A DNA stretch of 64,000 nt from Pyrrhosoma nymphula (taxonomy: Eukaryota; Arthropoda; Insecta; Odonata; Coenagrionidae). The notes under the pieces are model-generated. The model was given only the letters and a program-made list of their open reading frames with translations. It searched no databases and had not been told where the DNA came from. This document shows, piece after piece, positions 46,600-57,039 of this stretch; the stretch's first letter is position 1; each line of letters opens with the position of its first letter. The translations under genes were made by a program, and so were the position numbers. Location of the stretch: NCBI GenBank assembly GCA_963573305.1, contig OY754339.1:11331941-11395940 (forward strand). Direction: 5' to 3'.

Positions 46600-47070
46600 A
46601 CCCTAAAACTGCTATACTTTGCAACTACATGTTCACACCTATATTTCGTATGGAGTCATATTTTGGGGACAAGGGAGTATGCAAAAACATTCTCTTGATC
46701 CAAAAGAAGGCAATAAGTAGAAGAAGGAAAACCACTATTTATAGGAGCCCTCAGATATTAACCTTACCTTGTATATATGAATATAACTGTGTGTAATGTT
46801 TTTCAAACAGTAGCCTGAACAATCTTTACCACTAATGCATTTATTTACTCATTAAACTCAGCAGAAATATTACACCATGTCACAGATTAAAGGCTGAGTA
46901 CTTGCAAATAGGCGCATATTGCTGTAAATAATGTTACACGCTTCACGAAGCATTTGAAAACATATCTATTGTAGCTTTTTTACAGCATCAATGGTTTCCA
47001 AGAAAGCAGTACAACAAATTGATGGAAGAATATTTTGTGTTTTTTATTTATATTTGTGCACTGAGGTACC
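46600..47070 (+). pseudogene. Non-LTR reverse transcriptase C-terminal relic
   Basis: Forward translation around 46640-46780 reads ISYGVIFWGQGSMQKHS, then IQKKAI, then PQILTLPCIYEY. This parallels the HLSYGIIFWG...LQKKAIR...ILTLPCLYIYE block after the RT domain in jockey-type elements. Further short matches (INNVTRFTKHLKTYLL) follow. Many stops and frameshifts make it an old copy of a lineage different from the other fragments here. Confidence 0.6.
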
Positions 47071-47957
47071 TATTAAATTGTCTACATTGAGGTATTCAAT
47101 TCAAAGCAGTTTTTTTCATATCTAACGAACTCCATGTTGTACAACAAACACTCGGGGAAATAAAAATATTATTTTTATAACAGAATGTAGACACCTTTTG
47201 ATAAAATTCCAGCGCAGTAATGGGAGTAATCATTGTCCAGTTCGTGTACACCTAACAGTAGCAATGCAAGGAATCAAGGTGAGAACGCATTTCAAATTGT
47301 GTGGTTTCGCTGATCAACGACTTTTTCGAAGATTTATGTGAGTTTGTTTACCCTGACACTTCTCATTTTCATGGGTTAAACAAAATAAGTTTTGGTGAAT
47401 TTCAACTATTTCATTACGTGCACAGTATTCTGGAACTACGACATTGCACAAGACCTTCATGGCTCGAGTTAATTTCCAATGCATGACTCATCTAAAAAAA
47501 AAATCAATCTAAAAACTATGCCGTTACTTAGAAGTTAACTAATTCGACTTTGTGGAACATCTCTGTGATGAAATTGTTGAGGTAATAATTGAATAAGTCT
47601 CAGTATTTTACGGGCTTTTCTTCACAATTAATCGTGCAACCAAGACGCTCAAAATGCTTATAATTGAGCTGACCTTTCGTCGATCGCTGTCTTCATGTTA
47701 TGCACAGCAACTCAGCACATCAACATGCAACTGCCTATCAATGGCTTTTCTAATGTTAACAGATAGTGAACTAAATGCTGAGAGCTTTTTTAAATGTCAG
47801 CCTGAACTCTTAATTCTCGGTCATTTTGATTAAGGCAGCAAATATTCAATAATAACCACGAGAAAATTTCCTGTATACTATTATTCTAATTTACTCCCCG
47901 GACCGCATATAGCAGACGAAACCAAGCCAATTTTCATATTATTTCCCATGATTCTCT
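47071..47957. other. No gene; weak hammerhead-like phrase near 47670-47700 (-)
   Basis: On the minus strand tgaagacagcgatcgacgaaaggtc loosely follows the order TGAAGA, stem, GAAA, GTC, but stem II pairs poorly. The stretch is otherwise AT-rich with no gene. Confidence 0.25.
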
Positions 47958-48118
47958 GCTCTGCTCCTTTCTGCCACTTTTGCTCCACCTCGGCCGCCGG
48001 AGCAAAAGGTACAGGTTCAAGTTGCACCTTTTGCACCTGAACTTCGTTACTTGCACGTTTTGCGATGCGAACGTCAAAGGAGCAAAAAGGTGCAGAAAAG
48101 TGCAAAAGGAGCAGCGAC
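47958..48118. mobile_element. MITE-like inverted repeat built of GCTCCTTTTGC phrases
   Basis: Left end ctctgctcctttctgccac and ttttgctcc are mirrored at the right end by ggagcaaaaaggtgcagaa and ttttgcacttttgctcc-type phrases in reverse complement. The arms consist of shuffled short words (gctcc, ttttgc, cacctttt) and enclose a second palindromic set around caggttcaagttgc / gcacctgaactt. No TSD is evident. The 95-codon reverse frame through it is a by-product of the word structure. Confidence 0.55.
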
Positions 48119-48599
48119 GCGAACAAAGCTTTATTTTGACTGATTAAGATTCCTCTCCTCATCACCATCTAGAAAAATAAGAGGGATAATCCGTCGAACT
48201 CAAATTGATACAAACATTTCTTCCATCCACGCACATTAAAGGGCCACGAAACACTCCGATAACACACAATTCATTTTCTTCCCTTCCTACTCCCTTTCTT
48301 TTTCCCTAAAACCAAAAATTCTTCCTACTCTACTGGTCTTGAATGTTCCCTGTCTCTAATTTAATCTGCATGCACATATTATCATGAAAGCTGCCACAAG
48401 GACGTGTGGTAGCTTCCACGGTAGTATTACTTCCATAGTAATTAAAAGCAAGATAGACTGCAAATAGAGTAGCCCAAGCAAAGGAGCCTTTCTACCAGGA
48501 GTCCACCTACAGCCAGCAACACAAGCTTAAAAATAAAGAAGCTCTTAATTGAAACAAACGAATGGAGAATACTAGTGAAGCCTGAGCAATAGCAACTGC

Positions 48600-48960
48600 T
48601 GGACCAAATGATTAGAAATGTGCTGCTATCGGACAACGGTGAAGATCGAACGGTCGGAGAGAAACTTCAATGAAGAAGTCCTACGAAGTGTTGGAGAGAA
48701 AATGTATTTCATGAAAACTGAGAGAAAGATAAAAAAACCTCATCGGGCACGTTTCGTGACACAGCAGCCAATTGAAAATAGTAACGAAAGGAGAAACTGT
48801 TAAGAAAATTCCTGAGGAAGAACAAGAATGGAATAAATCAGAATAATTATGAAGAACTTCAAAGTGAAGACTTGCAGGAATGAAACCGTTAGCTGATGGC
48901 GGAGTGGAAATGAGAGCTGCAGTAAACCACACTTGGGATTGTGAGGGCGCCTACTTCTTT
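48600..48960 (+). pseudogene. RTE-like retrotransposon fragment
   Basis: Forward reading gives VKIERSERNFNEEVLRSVGE and KMYFMKTERKIKK, which follows the (W)TERKTNEEVLRRVGEKR.LLKTIRKRK block of RTE-like proteins. The rest is disrupted by stops. Similarity is modest. Confidence 0.55.
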
Positions 48961-49109
48961 ATATGATTAACTTCATCTCGGCGTCTTAAGTCTCTCTCCA
49001 TCCTACATAGTCCATCATCATGCATTGGTATTAACCTATTCCCCAAGAAAGAAGATTCTTCCTTCATGGCCTTCCTCCACACTAGAGATTTGAAATAATT
49101 ATGTAAGGT

Positions 49110-49300
49110 ATCCTTAGTAAGGTAATGTAAGGTTCTTTCTTCGTCACCACATTTATCCCAGTATTTTCTATCTCCTCCCTTCCCAGCTCACCCAACATCC
49201 TTCCCTCTGATCACGACCTTCAGCATCCAATCTCCTTTTTCAGCCTGCTTCATCCACGTATTTCTGATTTGCTCAGGAAACGAGAGTGCATATTCACGAG
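49110..49300 (-). pseudogene. RTE-like retrotransposon 3' fragment
   Basis: The minus strand reads EKGDWMLKVVIRGK with DVG and a broken RKY tail. It is related to RGDWLLKSVILGWMLG in the 28.1-kb copy. Very short and decayed. Confidence 0.5.
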
Positions 49301-49795
49301 TGATCCTCGCATTTCACGCGCAGTTCTCAAGAGAGATGGCCTTCAAGGTGGGTCGAAATTTAAATATAAAAAGTGGCTCCAGGCATCCACGCGAGCACTT
49401 CTTTCCATCACCATAAACATAATTCTTTTCAACAGTCCGGCGAGGAAGAACAAAATAAGAGAGCCATCGGTAAATATTTGCGAGGAAAATATCGCGGAGG
49501 AAACGACCAGGTAGCGATTGAATTAAGAGGCTGGAATGGGTTTTCGAGGAGATTTGCATGAGAGAGGCCATTTGAGAGAGGACTACGAGCAGAGCGGTCG
49601 GCTTCACTCCGCATATTCCCCATTCCCTCGGAGAGGACAGGTGGGCTATAGAGGGACGGGAGGGAGGGACGGGGACGGAGAGACCAAAAACAACGAGAGA
49701 CGAAGCCTCAGCGGTGAGTTGTGACGTCATGACCAGTGGCGTAATAAACTCATCACTTGTAAAGGCTGCATTAGCACAGTTTAGTACTATAAACC

Positions 49796-50526
49796 CAGAG
49801 ATGGACAAAATACATGTCAAATGTATTTTAGATACAAAATACAAATTAATCTTAAAATCTGTATTTTCAAAAACAAAATACAAATTACTTTTAAAAACTG
49901 TATTTTCGACACAAAATACAAGGGTAATTTCAAAATACATTCCTTAAAATACAAAATACATACCTCCACCACAGTAAAATTTAAAATTCTTACCTGATAA
50001 AAAATTAAAATCAATTCAAAAGCACAGTGCTTTAACTTTTCCTTCCGATTCATAAATAACACTGAAGTATTTCCCGTCTAATATTGCACATTTTGATTCC
50101 TCGTCAACAGACATCGCCTGTACCTTTTGGAACAGCGTCAGTTTCTACAAGTCCACTCCACAAACTACTCAACGCGCAACCACGTTTCGCAAACTACTCC
50201 ACACGCGACCACGTTTCGCAAGTATTCAAGAGTCTACGGGGGTTACAGAAGTAAAGTAAGGGGCAATTTATTGTCCCATAGATGGCAGGCTAATACCGAT
50301 TCATTCGGGATCCCTGCCATCTCCGTTACGCTCTCTTTCGATTTATGCACAAAAACATTGCATGTATTTTGATTTTGAACGTATTTTAAAAATACAAACT
50401 ACTCTTTAGATGTATTTTCGTTACAAAATACTCTCAAAAAATGTTTTTCCGATACTAATTACAAACTACTAAAGTATCGAAAATACGCATTTTAAATACA
50501 AGTATTTTCGATACTGCCCATCTCTG
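49796..50526. mobile_element. Non-autonomous hAT element, 731 bp, with 8-bp target duplication
   Basis: The left end starts cagagatggacaaaatac and the right end, reversed, starts cagagatgggcagtatcg. The ends are filled with many copies of words such as tgtatttt and aaaatacaaa in both orientations, a known style of hAT MITE ends. Flanks are tataaacc (49788-49795) and tatacacc (50527-50534), an 8-bp target-site duplication with one mismatch, as expected for hAT. No transposase is encoded. A 29-bp tandem duplication lies inside at 50161-50218. Confidence 0.88.
50161..50218. repeat. 29-bp tandem duplication inside the hAT element
   Basis: caaactactcaacgcgcaac at 50161 recurs as caaactactccacacgcgac at 50190, and both end ccacgtttcg. 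It gives a two-copy internal repeat with a few differences. Confidence 0.85.
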
Positions 50527-50869
50527 TATACACCGTCCTACTTCTCATAGAAAATTATGATTCCTGTCCTGTCCTCCGCTCAAAATATGAAGTTGGATTG
50601 GATGTGAGCAATTAATAACTGTTTTTTATTACAAATCAGATCCCATAGGAAATATATAATGAAATATCAGCACCAAAAAAACACGCTAACGGGCACTCAG
50701 GCCATACCCAGAGTTGCTTATAAAGTACCAATTAATTGGCTAATGGCGCATTGAAAATGGTAGCCCGGTTGTTAACGTGGTCAGTAACGGGGATGTGCGT
50801 GACGTTACGAGACTCGCACGATCCAATTATTTTTAATTTTTTAAATTTAATTTATTTATTTCAACTGCC

Positions 50870-51012
50870 CCGAAAACAGCTCGCAATGGCCTATTAAATC
50901 AGGTGATGTAACATTAATAATAGACGAACACAAAGACCCATATCCTGGATGGAGAAAAATCCACCTAGGCGGGACTCGAACCCGCGACCCTCGGTTTTTT
51001 CTCAATTTGTTA
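50870..51012 (-). repeat. tRNA-derived SINE, same family as 57328-57471
   Basis: The minus strand contains ccgagggtcgcgggttcgag and tcccgcctaggtggattttt, a T arm with B box. It is followed by ctccatccaggatatgggtc. The forward copy at 57328 has ccgaagttcgtggctcaaat, cccgcctgagtgggtttt and ttccactctggtcatgga in the same order. The tail is ATT-rich. The 5' tRNA part is degraded here. Confidence 0.65.
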
Positions 51013-51957
51013 AGCCTTAACTCACGATGTCAGCGATTGGTGGTGAAGGATATTTCGAGGAAAATGTTTCTAGGTCAGCTCTAATTTCTTAATCTTTGTC
51101 TCGGAGAGCAAATTAGAGATCATAGATGAGAGGTTAATAGCGAGTTGAGCGGATAAATGGAAGAATCTCAACGCCGGGTCAAAAACATAAAATCAACGCA
51201 AGCGTCGCTATTCGTTCGCTTCATCATTTGCATTTCTCGAATGTGAAAGAAAGACGCGTCTAGTCGCGTTATCTGCTGACTCCCCGTGAAATCGTAGCTA
51301 GGATAGTAGAGACACGACAATGTTTTACCTCTATATTTGTTCGCCGATAGATCTCAGCAAGTGGAGTCGTGGATTCCGCTCGTAAACTACGCGCGCGCGT
51401 TACGCTCGAAACGCCTGCAGGTGAACCCGCTTTAACGCTGACGCATCTTGCTTCTCTCCACCCTTTCACCGAGTATTCCCTCGCATGCCAACCTCAAACC
51501 CAACAGTCCTCAAAGGCACAAATAACCTCAGTCGCCGATCTTGTTCCCGTATACGAATCGTAATAGCGATACGCCATCGAATAAAGCCTATAATGGCGAA
51601 AATACGCGCTTTCTGTTTTCTCAATTATTACTGACGTTAGGAGAACCCAGCTCGGCCTATAGGGTCTTTCGTTGCGGCGGTATTTACACGTCAAGACGAA
51701 TGGACAACATCCCGGCTTAAACCTTGCCGCTAACAAAATTTTAAAACCATAACGGAAATAAAAAAATAGGGAACTAAAAAGAAAATTGTATGTGTATTCC
51801 TGTGGTAGGTCGCGAAACACAGACGATCACTGCCATTTAAGGAAGTATAAAAGGAAAACAAATCATTCAGAATCTATTTAATGAATAACAAGTACACTAA
51901 CTCAGTGGCAAAAAAGTTCATAAAAATATCCTCTTTCGATTTGTTTACGTTTCTCGC
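51013..51957. other. No gene recognised
   Basis: A GC-richer patch near 51380-51440 contains gcgcgcgcgttacgc. A 108-codon reverse frame at 51494-51820 lacks motifs. Confidence 0.4.
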
Positions 51958-52060
51958 ATCACTACATCTACGAAATATCGTGCATACCACCTGTTAGGGT
52001 GTATGGCACGAGGTGATTTCACTCTAAGTCCCAGTTCAAGGTTGAGCCTCGCACGCTACC
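51958..52060 (+). repeat. Dispersed repeat fragment related to 11495-11580
   Basis: ctacatctacgaaatatcgtgcataccacctg is followed by gtgtatggcacgaggtgattt. Order and phrases match the reverse-strand copy near 11.5 kb. The class is unknown. Confidence 0.5.
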
Positions 52061-52437
52061 CTGGCCGCTAAGCATGAACCAAAAGGCAGTCAGGAAAACA
52101 ATACACGGCCAAACCAAAACTAGGAGAGTGCCGCATTAGCGAACAAGCTAACAGTATGTTGATTAAGACAATATTACTGATTAGTATTAATAATATGTAC
52201 TATTAATTAATGGATACCACAAGATTCGATATCAAGCAGAAGACAAAAGCATGCGGGGCATTTCAAGTGGGGTGGTGTGTTACTAATGCTGATAAGTTTT
52301 TAAGCACATGTACAAAGTCTAGTATACTTAAAGCGGAAGTTAGTCACGTCTTCGGCAGTCATGAAGAGATTTATAAAACATTACCAAACTACAGACATAG
52401 TAAACTTAATATTTGTGCTATATTCCACACAGGAAAA

Positions 52438-52525
52438 ATTATTCGCCTTGACCGGGATTCGAACCCGGATCCCTCGATTTCGCGTCGAGTGCTTTAACCA
52501 CTTAAGCTACAGAGGCATACTTACA
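52438..52525 (-). tRNA. tRNA-like gene or tRNA-derived SINE head (probably non-functional)
   Basis: The minus strand folds as a near-complete cloverleaf: GCCTCTG, TA, a D-arm GCTTAAGTGGTTAAAGC, anticodon stem CTCGA/TCGAG with loop CGCGAAA, and T arm CGGGTTCGAATCCCGG. A box (TAGCTTAAGTGG) and B box (GGTTCGAATCC) are both present. Position 33 is G instead of the invariant U, and two acceptor-stem pairs fail (GCCTCTG against TCAAGGC), so a working tRNA is unlikely. If read literally the anticodon would be CGA, but the short variable loop does not fit tRNA-Ser. Confidence 0.5.
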
Positions 52526-52570
52526 CCCTCTGGACTATTTGGTGGCTTTATAGGAGCATGGTGAGCATCC

Positions 52571-52622
52571 TCGGCGCGAAATCGAGGGATCCGGTTCGAA
52601 TTCCGGTCAAGGCGGATGATTC
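52571..52622 (+). repeat. Inverted second copy of the tRNA-like 3' half
   Basis: ctcggcgcgaaatcgaggga followed by tccggttcgaattccggtca and aggcgg is the 3' half of the sequence at 52438-52525, on the opposite strand. The pair forms an inverted repeat with about 50-bp arms. The second copy has lost one G of the T stem. Confidence 0.75.
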
Positions 52623-53179
52623 TTCCTTTATGGAATATCGTACTTATGTGCATTTGCGGATGACTCCGTAAAGGTTACCACCGTGGCTAGTCCCGGTATC
52701 CTCAAAATTAAATGTAACTATTATCAGCATTTCACGTAGTAATTAATAACAGAAAAATTAAATAAATAGAACATAGAACAACGCTCCCTATCGTTACCAC
52801 CAACATTGTTGGATGTATCTATCATATGGTCCCCAATAGTAGGGGGAAAAAATTATGTGTTATACCCGTCCGTCCCGCAATCTGCCTCTAATTTTATGCT
52901 AGGGATCGAGCCTGCCATAGTAGCACGGGGCTTTTACATGGTCTTCACGTCTCCGGAGAAGTTGTCCCAGTCAAGTTAACCCAAGGGGTTAAGCCTATTC
53001 CTTAGTCTACGCTGTGACACCAATACGAAGCGAGAAAAACTGTCTTTAATAACAATGCCATTGTCAAATTAGGGATGGTTAAGCGGTAACCTACCGGAAT
53101 CGCTGGTATTTTTCGTCACAATATAGCTTCGTACCGTTGAAAACTCATCACAGCCAGATGACCGAATATTTTTCCTTCT
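52623..53179. other. No gene seen
   Basis: Unassigned sequence. No coding or RNA signal recognised. Confidence 0.4.
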
Positions 53180-53520
53180 GTGAGGGCTTCTTCTTTTAAG
53201 ACGACCGCAACTTCTCGTTCGAATTCAAGATCCGTCGCGCAGTCGGAGGCCGGTCGAGGCGAGAGAGAAGAGGCGATGTAGAGAGAGAGAGAGGACAGCG
53301 ATACGCCTCTCTTAATAATGACGCGTTTCCTTTCCTTGTCCACACACAAACGCAAACCCACTTCGGAGTGGAGGGCATTCGAAAAGCGGCGATGAGGGCG
53401 GCCGCAGCCGATAAAAGAGCTCTCACCAAAAAACCGCAAACTCATTAAGAGGGAATGGCAGTGGTGGACGGTCGCCGCTGGACACAACAGGGGGCGGCGC
53501 CGTAAATTGAATATATCGTG
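53180..53520. promoter_or_regulatory. GC/CpG-rich island with (GA)n, function unknown
   Basis: CpG-rich stretch with gagagagagagag at 53280-53293 and ggggcggcgcc near 53493. A 123-codon reverse frame at 53116-53487 crosses it, with an ATG but no motif. It could be a promoter or 5' exon region; no splice signals support a model. Confidence 0.3.
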
Positions 53521-54501
53521 GGTTTGCGCACGAAATGAAAGCCTCCGGTTGGGTGGTCTGAACCATTATCAACTTTTTTTTCAATATCTGCCCTGAAAAA
53601 TAAAAATGAAACCAGCAGGTAGAGTCCGCGGCAGTACCGTAAATGTTTATGTCGTGAAGAGACGAGATTGTACTCGAGAAATCTTACCGCGGTAATGTAA
53701 GAAAAATTAATATTTTATTAATTTGTCATTACTCGAGAAAGTTTTTTATTAGATATTTAGGTAATCGCGAGTCCTAAAGAATAAGTTTCTCGTGATTCCG
53801 AGGTTTTCTCGTAATACAAAGGAATGAATCCTATGCTAAGCAAGTCTTCTTAACTCTGTGTAAATCCCTAATTTGTAAACGAATTTCACTTCAATCTTTT
53901 ACTGTTAAATTAGATTATAAATATGTTGAAGTTCACCTTTGGGGGAGGCGACCTACCCACTCGACAGGACAAGAGTTTGTATAGAGATTATAATTAAAAT
54001 TGAAATCAGTAAGTAGCTCGGAGTACTACGAGAAATATCAATTAAAATGAGTTTTAATCTCTTTCTATTGGCAATCGCGTTCTTATTTTGACCAACCTAA
54101 ATATTTTCTCTTAAATGATCAAAATTTTCAGTGATTCACAACTTAAATTTTAATTTTAACTTATTTTTTACTGACTTAATTTTGAAAATGTTTATTAATA
54201 ATTAAGTTTCCTTCGCGGTTTTATCCCAAATTATCCAATATAATTCATTTCACTCTCTCGTCCTACTTCTTTTGTATTGAATATCGTCGGTTAGGATGCC
54301 TCTCACATTTTTAGAGTTACAAATAAATGTTAAGGATAGATAACTTTGTTCCATCCCTTCCGACCATAGGTACCCTCTCGTACAAATCGTACAGAATCAT
54401 AAGAAGTTTCACGAAAAATACTACGGTGGTGCCAGTGACGTCACGAGATTTCACGAGTGTATTGAACGTCATAGATAACACTGTTCACATCGAACTTCCA
54501 T
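53521..54501. other. No gene seen
   Basis: AT-rich with recurrent ctcgagaaa/ctcgtaa words between 53670 and 53810. Nothing recognised as a gene. Confidence 0.4.
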
Positions 54502-54579
54502 ATTTCAAGGCGTGCATAGAACTCAGTCATTGAGAGTCAATATAACGCGTAGCCTTGCATGATGCAGTAACTTGGACTC
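54502..54579. repeat. Exact 78-bp direct repeat, copy 1
   Basis: Starts atttcaaggcgtgcatagaa and ends gcagtaacttggactc. It is identical over 78 bp to 55262-55339, and flanking bases differ on both sides. It is not low-complexity and has no recognised family. Confidence 0.95.
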
Positions 54580-55124
54580 AAACGCCAATTTCAAACTACA
54601 ACTAATTCTACGTTTATTTTCATCAAATATTCTACACTTAATTCAGAGCTTGGACACAATCTATTATGTAAATACTTACGAATGTCATTATAGATGTCTA
54701 CGGCAGTTATTTGGCATCGTTTATTACAAAATAACATTAAGGGGAGAGTCTTAACACCCTATCACAGATGAGATAGCTAGCTAACAGACGGGTTAATCAA
54801 AATTCTTGAGTATAAACTAAATATTTTCGTACAATTGCTACCAAAATATTAATATTTACCCATGGAATAATTCCGTGCCACTGGCTCTGGAGGTGGCTTT
54901 CACGGTACTTCTTAGTTAGATGTAGATTCCAATATTACCCGCTGACGCAGACGTATTCAGAGTTCTTCAATTTTTGTATAGTAAATATTATACCTAACTG
55001 TTGATAATTTTTGGTGGATTATTGAAAAATAAATATTCACTTATTTTTTATAAAAAAAAAAGATTTTACACTTCACTTTCGTATTGCAAAACCAAATGTA
55101 TAATTATTATAAAAAATGCAAATT

Positions 55125-55227
55125 ATCATCAATGAATAAAATATTAATGTAAGGTATTTTAAAAACATGTGTATACTTATACATGTAAATATCATCAATG
55201 TATAAAGCATTAATGTCAGGTATTTTC
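55125..55227. repeat. 66-bp tandem duplication
   Basis: atcatcaatgaataaaatat at 55125 recurs as atcatcaatgtataaagcat at 55191. Both continue taatgt and aggtatttt. AT-rich and non-coding. Confidence 0.75.
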
Positions 55228-55261
55228 AATTAATCAACAGAACTTAAGTAGGTTCGCATAA

Positions 55262-55339
55262 ATTTCAAGGCGTGCATAGAACTCAGTCATTGAGAGTCAA
55301 TATAACGCGTAGCCTTGCATGATGCAGTAACTTGGACTC
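55262..55339. repeat. Exact 78-bp direct repeat, copy 2
   Basis: Identical to 54502-54579, offset by 760 bp. The 682 bp between the copies is AT-rich with no terminal inverted repeats that I can see. Confidence 0.95.
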
Positions 55340-55369
55340 CGGAGGAAAAAGTATGATGATATATAGCAG

Positions 55370-55700
55370 GGCCTATTAGCAGGCGTTAGGGTACAGATGT
55401 AATGGATGATGGAGAAAATGCGGTGGACGGAAAGAAAGAAAAAAGAGAAAGTTCCCAGCATAGCAGTTGAGGAGAAGAAGTCACCGAAAAAAATTAGGAG
55501 GAGGCAGAGTAGGTGGTTGGGACGGAAGTTGAGGGGATGGCGAAGGACGTGATAGAAGGGATGATGTAGCGTAAGCGGTAAAGGAGGAATAAAGAGAATA
55601 ATCTGTAAAGATGGGATGATTTACGTTAGGACGTAGACCGTGCAGTTAGAATGAAATAATGTATTGTGACAAGGACCTTCAGCTGTAAAAGTTTAGTAAA
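55370..55700 (+). pseudogene. RTE-like retrotransposon fragment
   Basis: Forward translation gives MMEKMRWTERKKKEKVPSIA, VEEKKSPKKIRRRQSRWLGR and KLRG, the same layout as the reverse copy near 7.7 kb. The end has aaggaccttcagctgtaaaa, resembling gggtcttcgcctgtaatgat near 59210 and gccgtcgcctgtaaaaatat near 7490, so these three share a 3' terminus. Confidence 0.7.
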
Positions 55701-57039
55701 AGCACTCCTACCCCCATCTTAACGTATCTTTACAGGTAGATCACCCATTATACTTTTTAAAATCGTCATAAAGGAGAGAGATCGGCCAGCGGGTGCTTTG
55801 GGGGTCTTTGCCGGGAGGTGGTTAAGGCCCCCTGCGGCTCTTCGACAAAGGGCAATCCACTATAGCTGTGAGAATATGTTCAAACACGGGAGGGGTTCAC
55901 TCCCAAGAGAGAAAGGAAGAGGTCGCCTTGGATTCATACAACTGTGACGAGCGCGGGCCACACTATTCATGAGTCGACTACGCATTTGCCGAAACTTTCG
56001 TTTCCTTTCGAGCCCATGCATGACGGCTGACAATGAGCCCTATTCCGCCTCCATATTCCAACCCCATTACAAAAAAAAAGAAACTTGACACGGGTATGTT
56101 GCATGTGTAAAAGGATCGTCCTAATAGAAACACAGCCCACTTTGTTCACTACATCCAGTAATAAGGACAAAGCGCATCGTGAGTCTCATAAACAGGGATT
56201 CTGTACGGAACCAAACATTAGGCTTCGGACCGGAAAAAGGTACGGTATTTCTCATAATGGTTAAATTTCGAATCTGATTATTAAAGTGTTTTTTTCATTT
56301 CACTTCGGACCACTTATAGTGAGCTAAACAAAATTAAAACGATAATTAGCACTAATTAGGTGCAAATCAGTTCCATTAAACAAACCTAACATCCAAAATC
56401 CCTCAATTCCTGCACCATAGTTTGCACACGTGTCCTGGTCATAGTATTCCTTCAATTATTCGAAGTGTAAACACACAAACGTGAGATGGTGGAACGGGAA
56501 CTTGAGTTGTCTCAAATGTCGGATGAATACGAAATTTTCCGTTTTGGAAATTCATCATTTGGTATCCGAACTTTCGAAATTATGTTCCAGCTGCCCCAAC
56601 CTTAACATCCCCACTTCGTAATTAACACGAAACATTCCCACTCATGACTATATATTTGTCCTCCATTAAGTCTCTTGTAAGTTCTTAAAACGTCCTACTG
56701 TCCCTAATAGCGTCCAGAATTCATATTTCTCACCTCCTTCCAATAATGCGCTAGCACAACCTCTCCATCACTCCCTCAAAATTCTGTGTTCTCTCAACAC
56801 ATCCACTCTTGCCGTTGAGGTTTACCAATTAGTTTACAAGCAAATGATGCGTCACTTTACAGATAACATGACTACTTCATTTGGAGAAATATGTATAAAA
56901 TAATTTGTTAAAATAGGGTTTGCTTCTATGTTTATGGGCACAGTAGACACAGCGAAAGAAAAAACCCAGTAGTGTGAAAAAAAGGATCCGATTCTAGTAA
57001 TTTTTGCATGTATTGCATTCCTAAAATAAACAAAAAATA
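55701..57039. other. No gene recognised
   Basis: A GC-richer patch at 55780-55830 and otherwise AT-rich unassigned sequence. Confidence 0.4.

Noticed and set aside
49314..49940. Longest open frame in the window (208 codons, minus strand)
   Set aside because: Its N-terminal third is the antisense of hAT end repeats, and the rest has no motif. The hAT boundary and target duplication at 49788-49795 cut through it.
52438..52525. Functional tRNA gene with anticodon CGA
   Set aside because: The loop lacks U33, two acceptor pairs fail, and a 3'-half copy lies inverted next door. These point to a tRNA-derived repeat.
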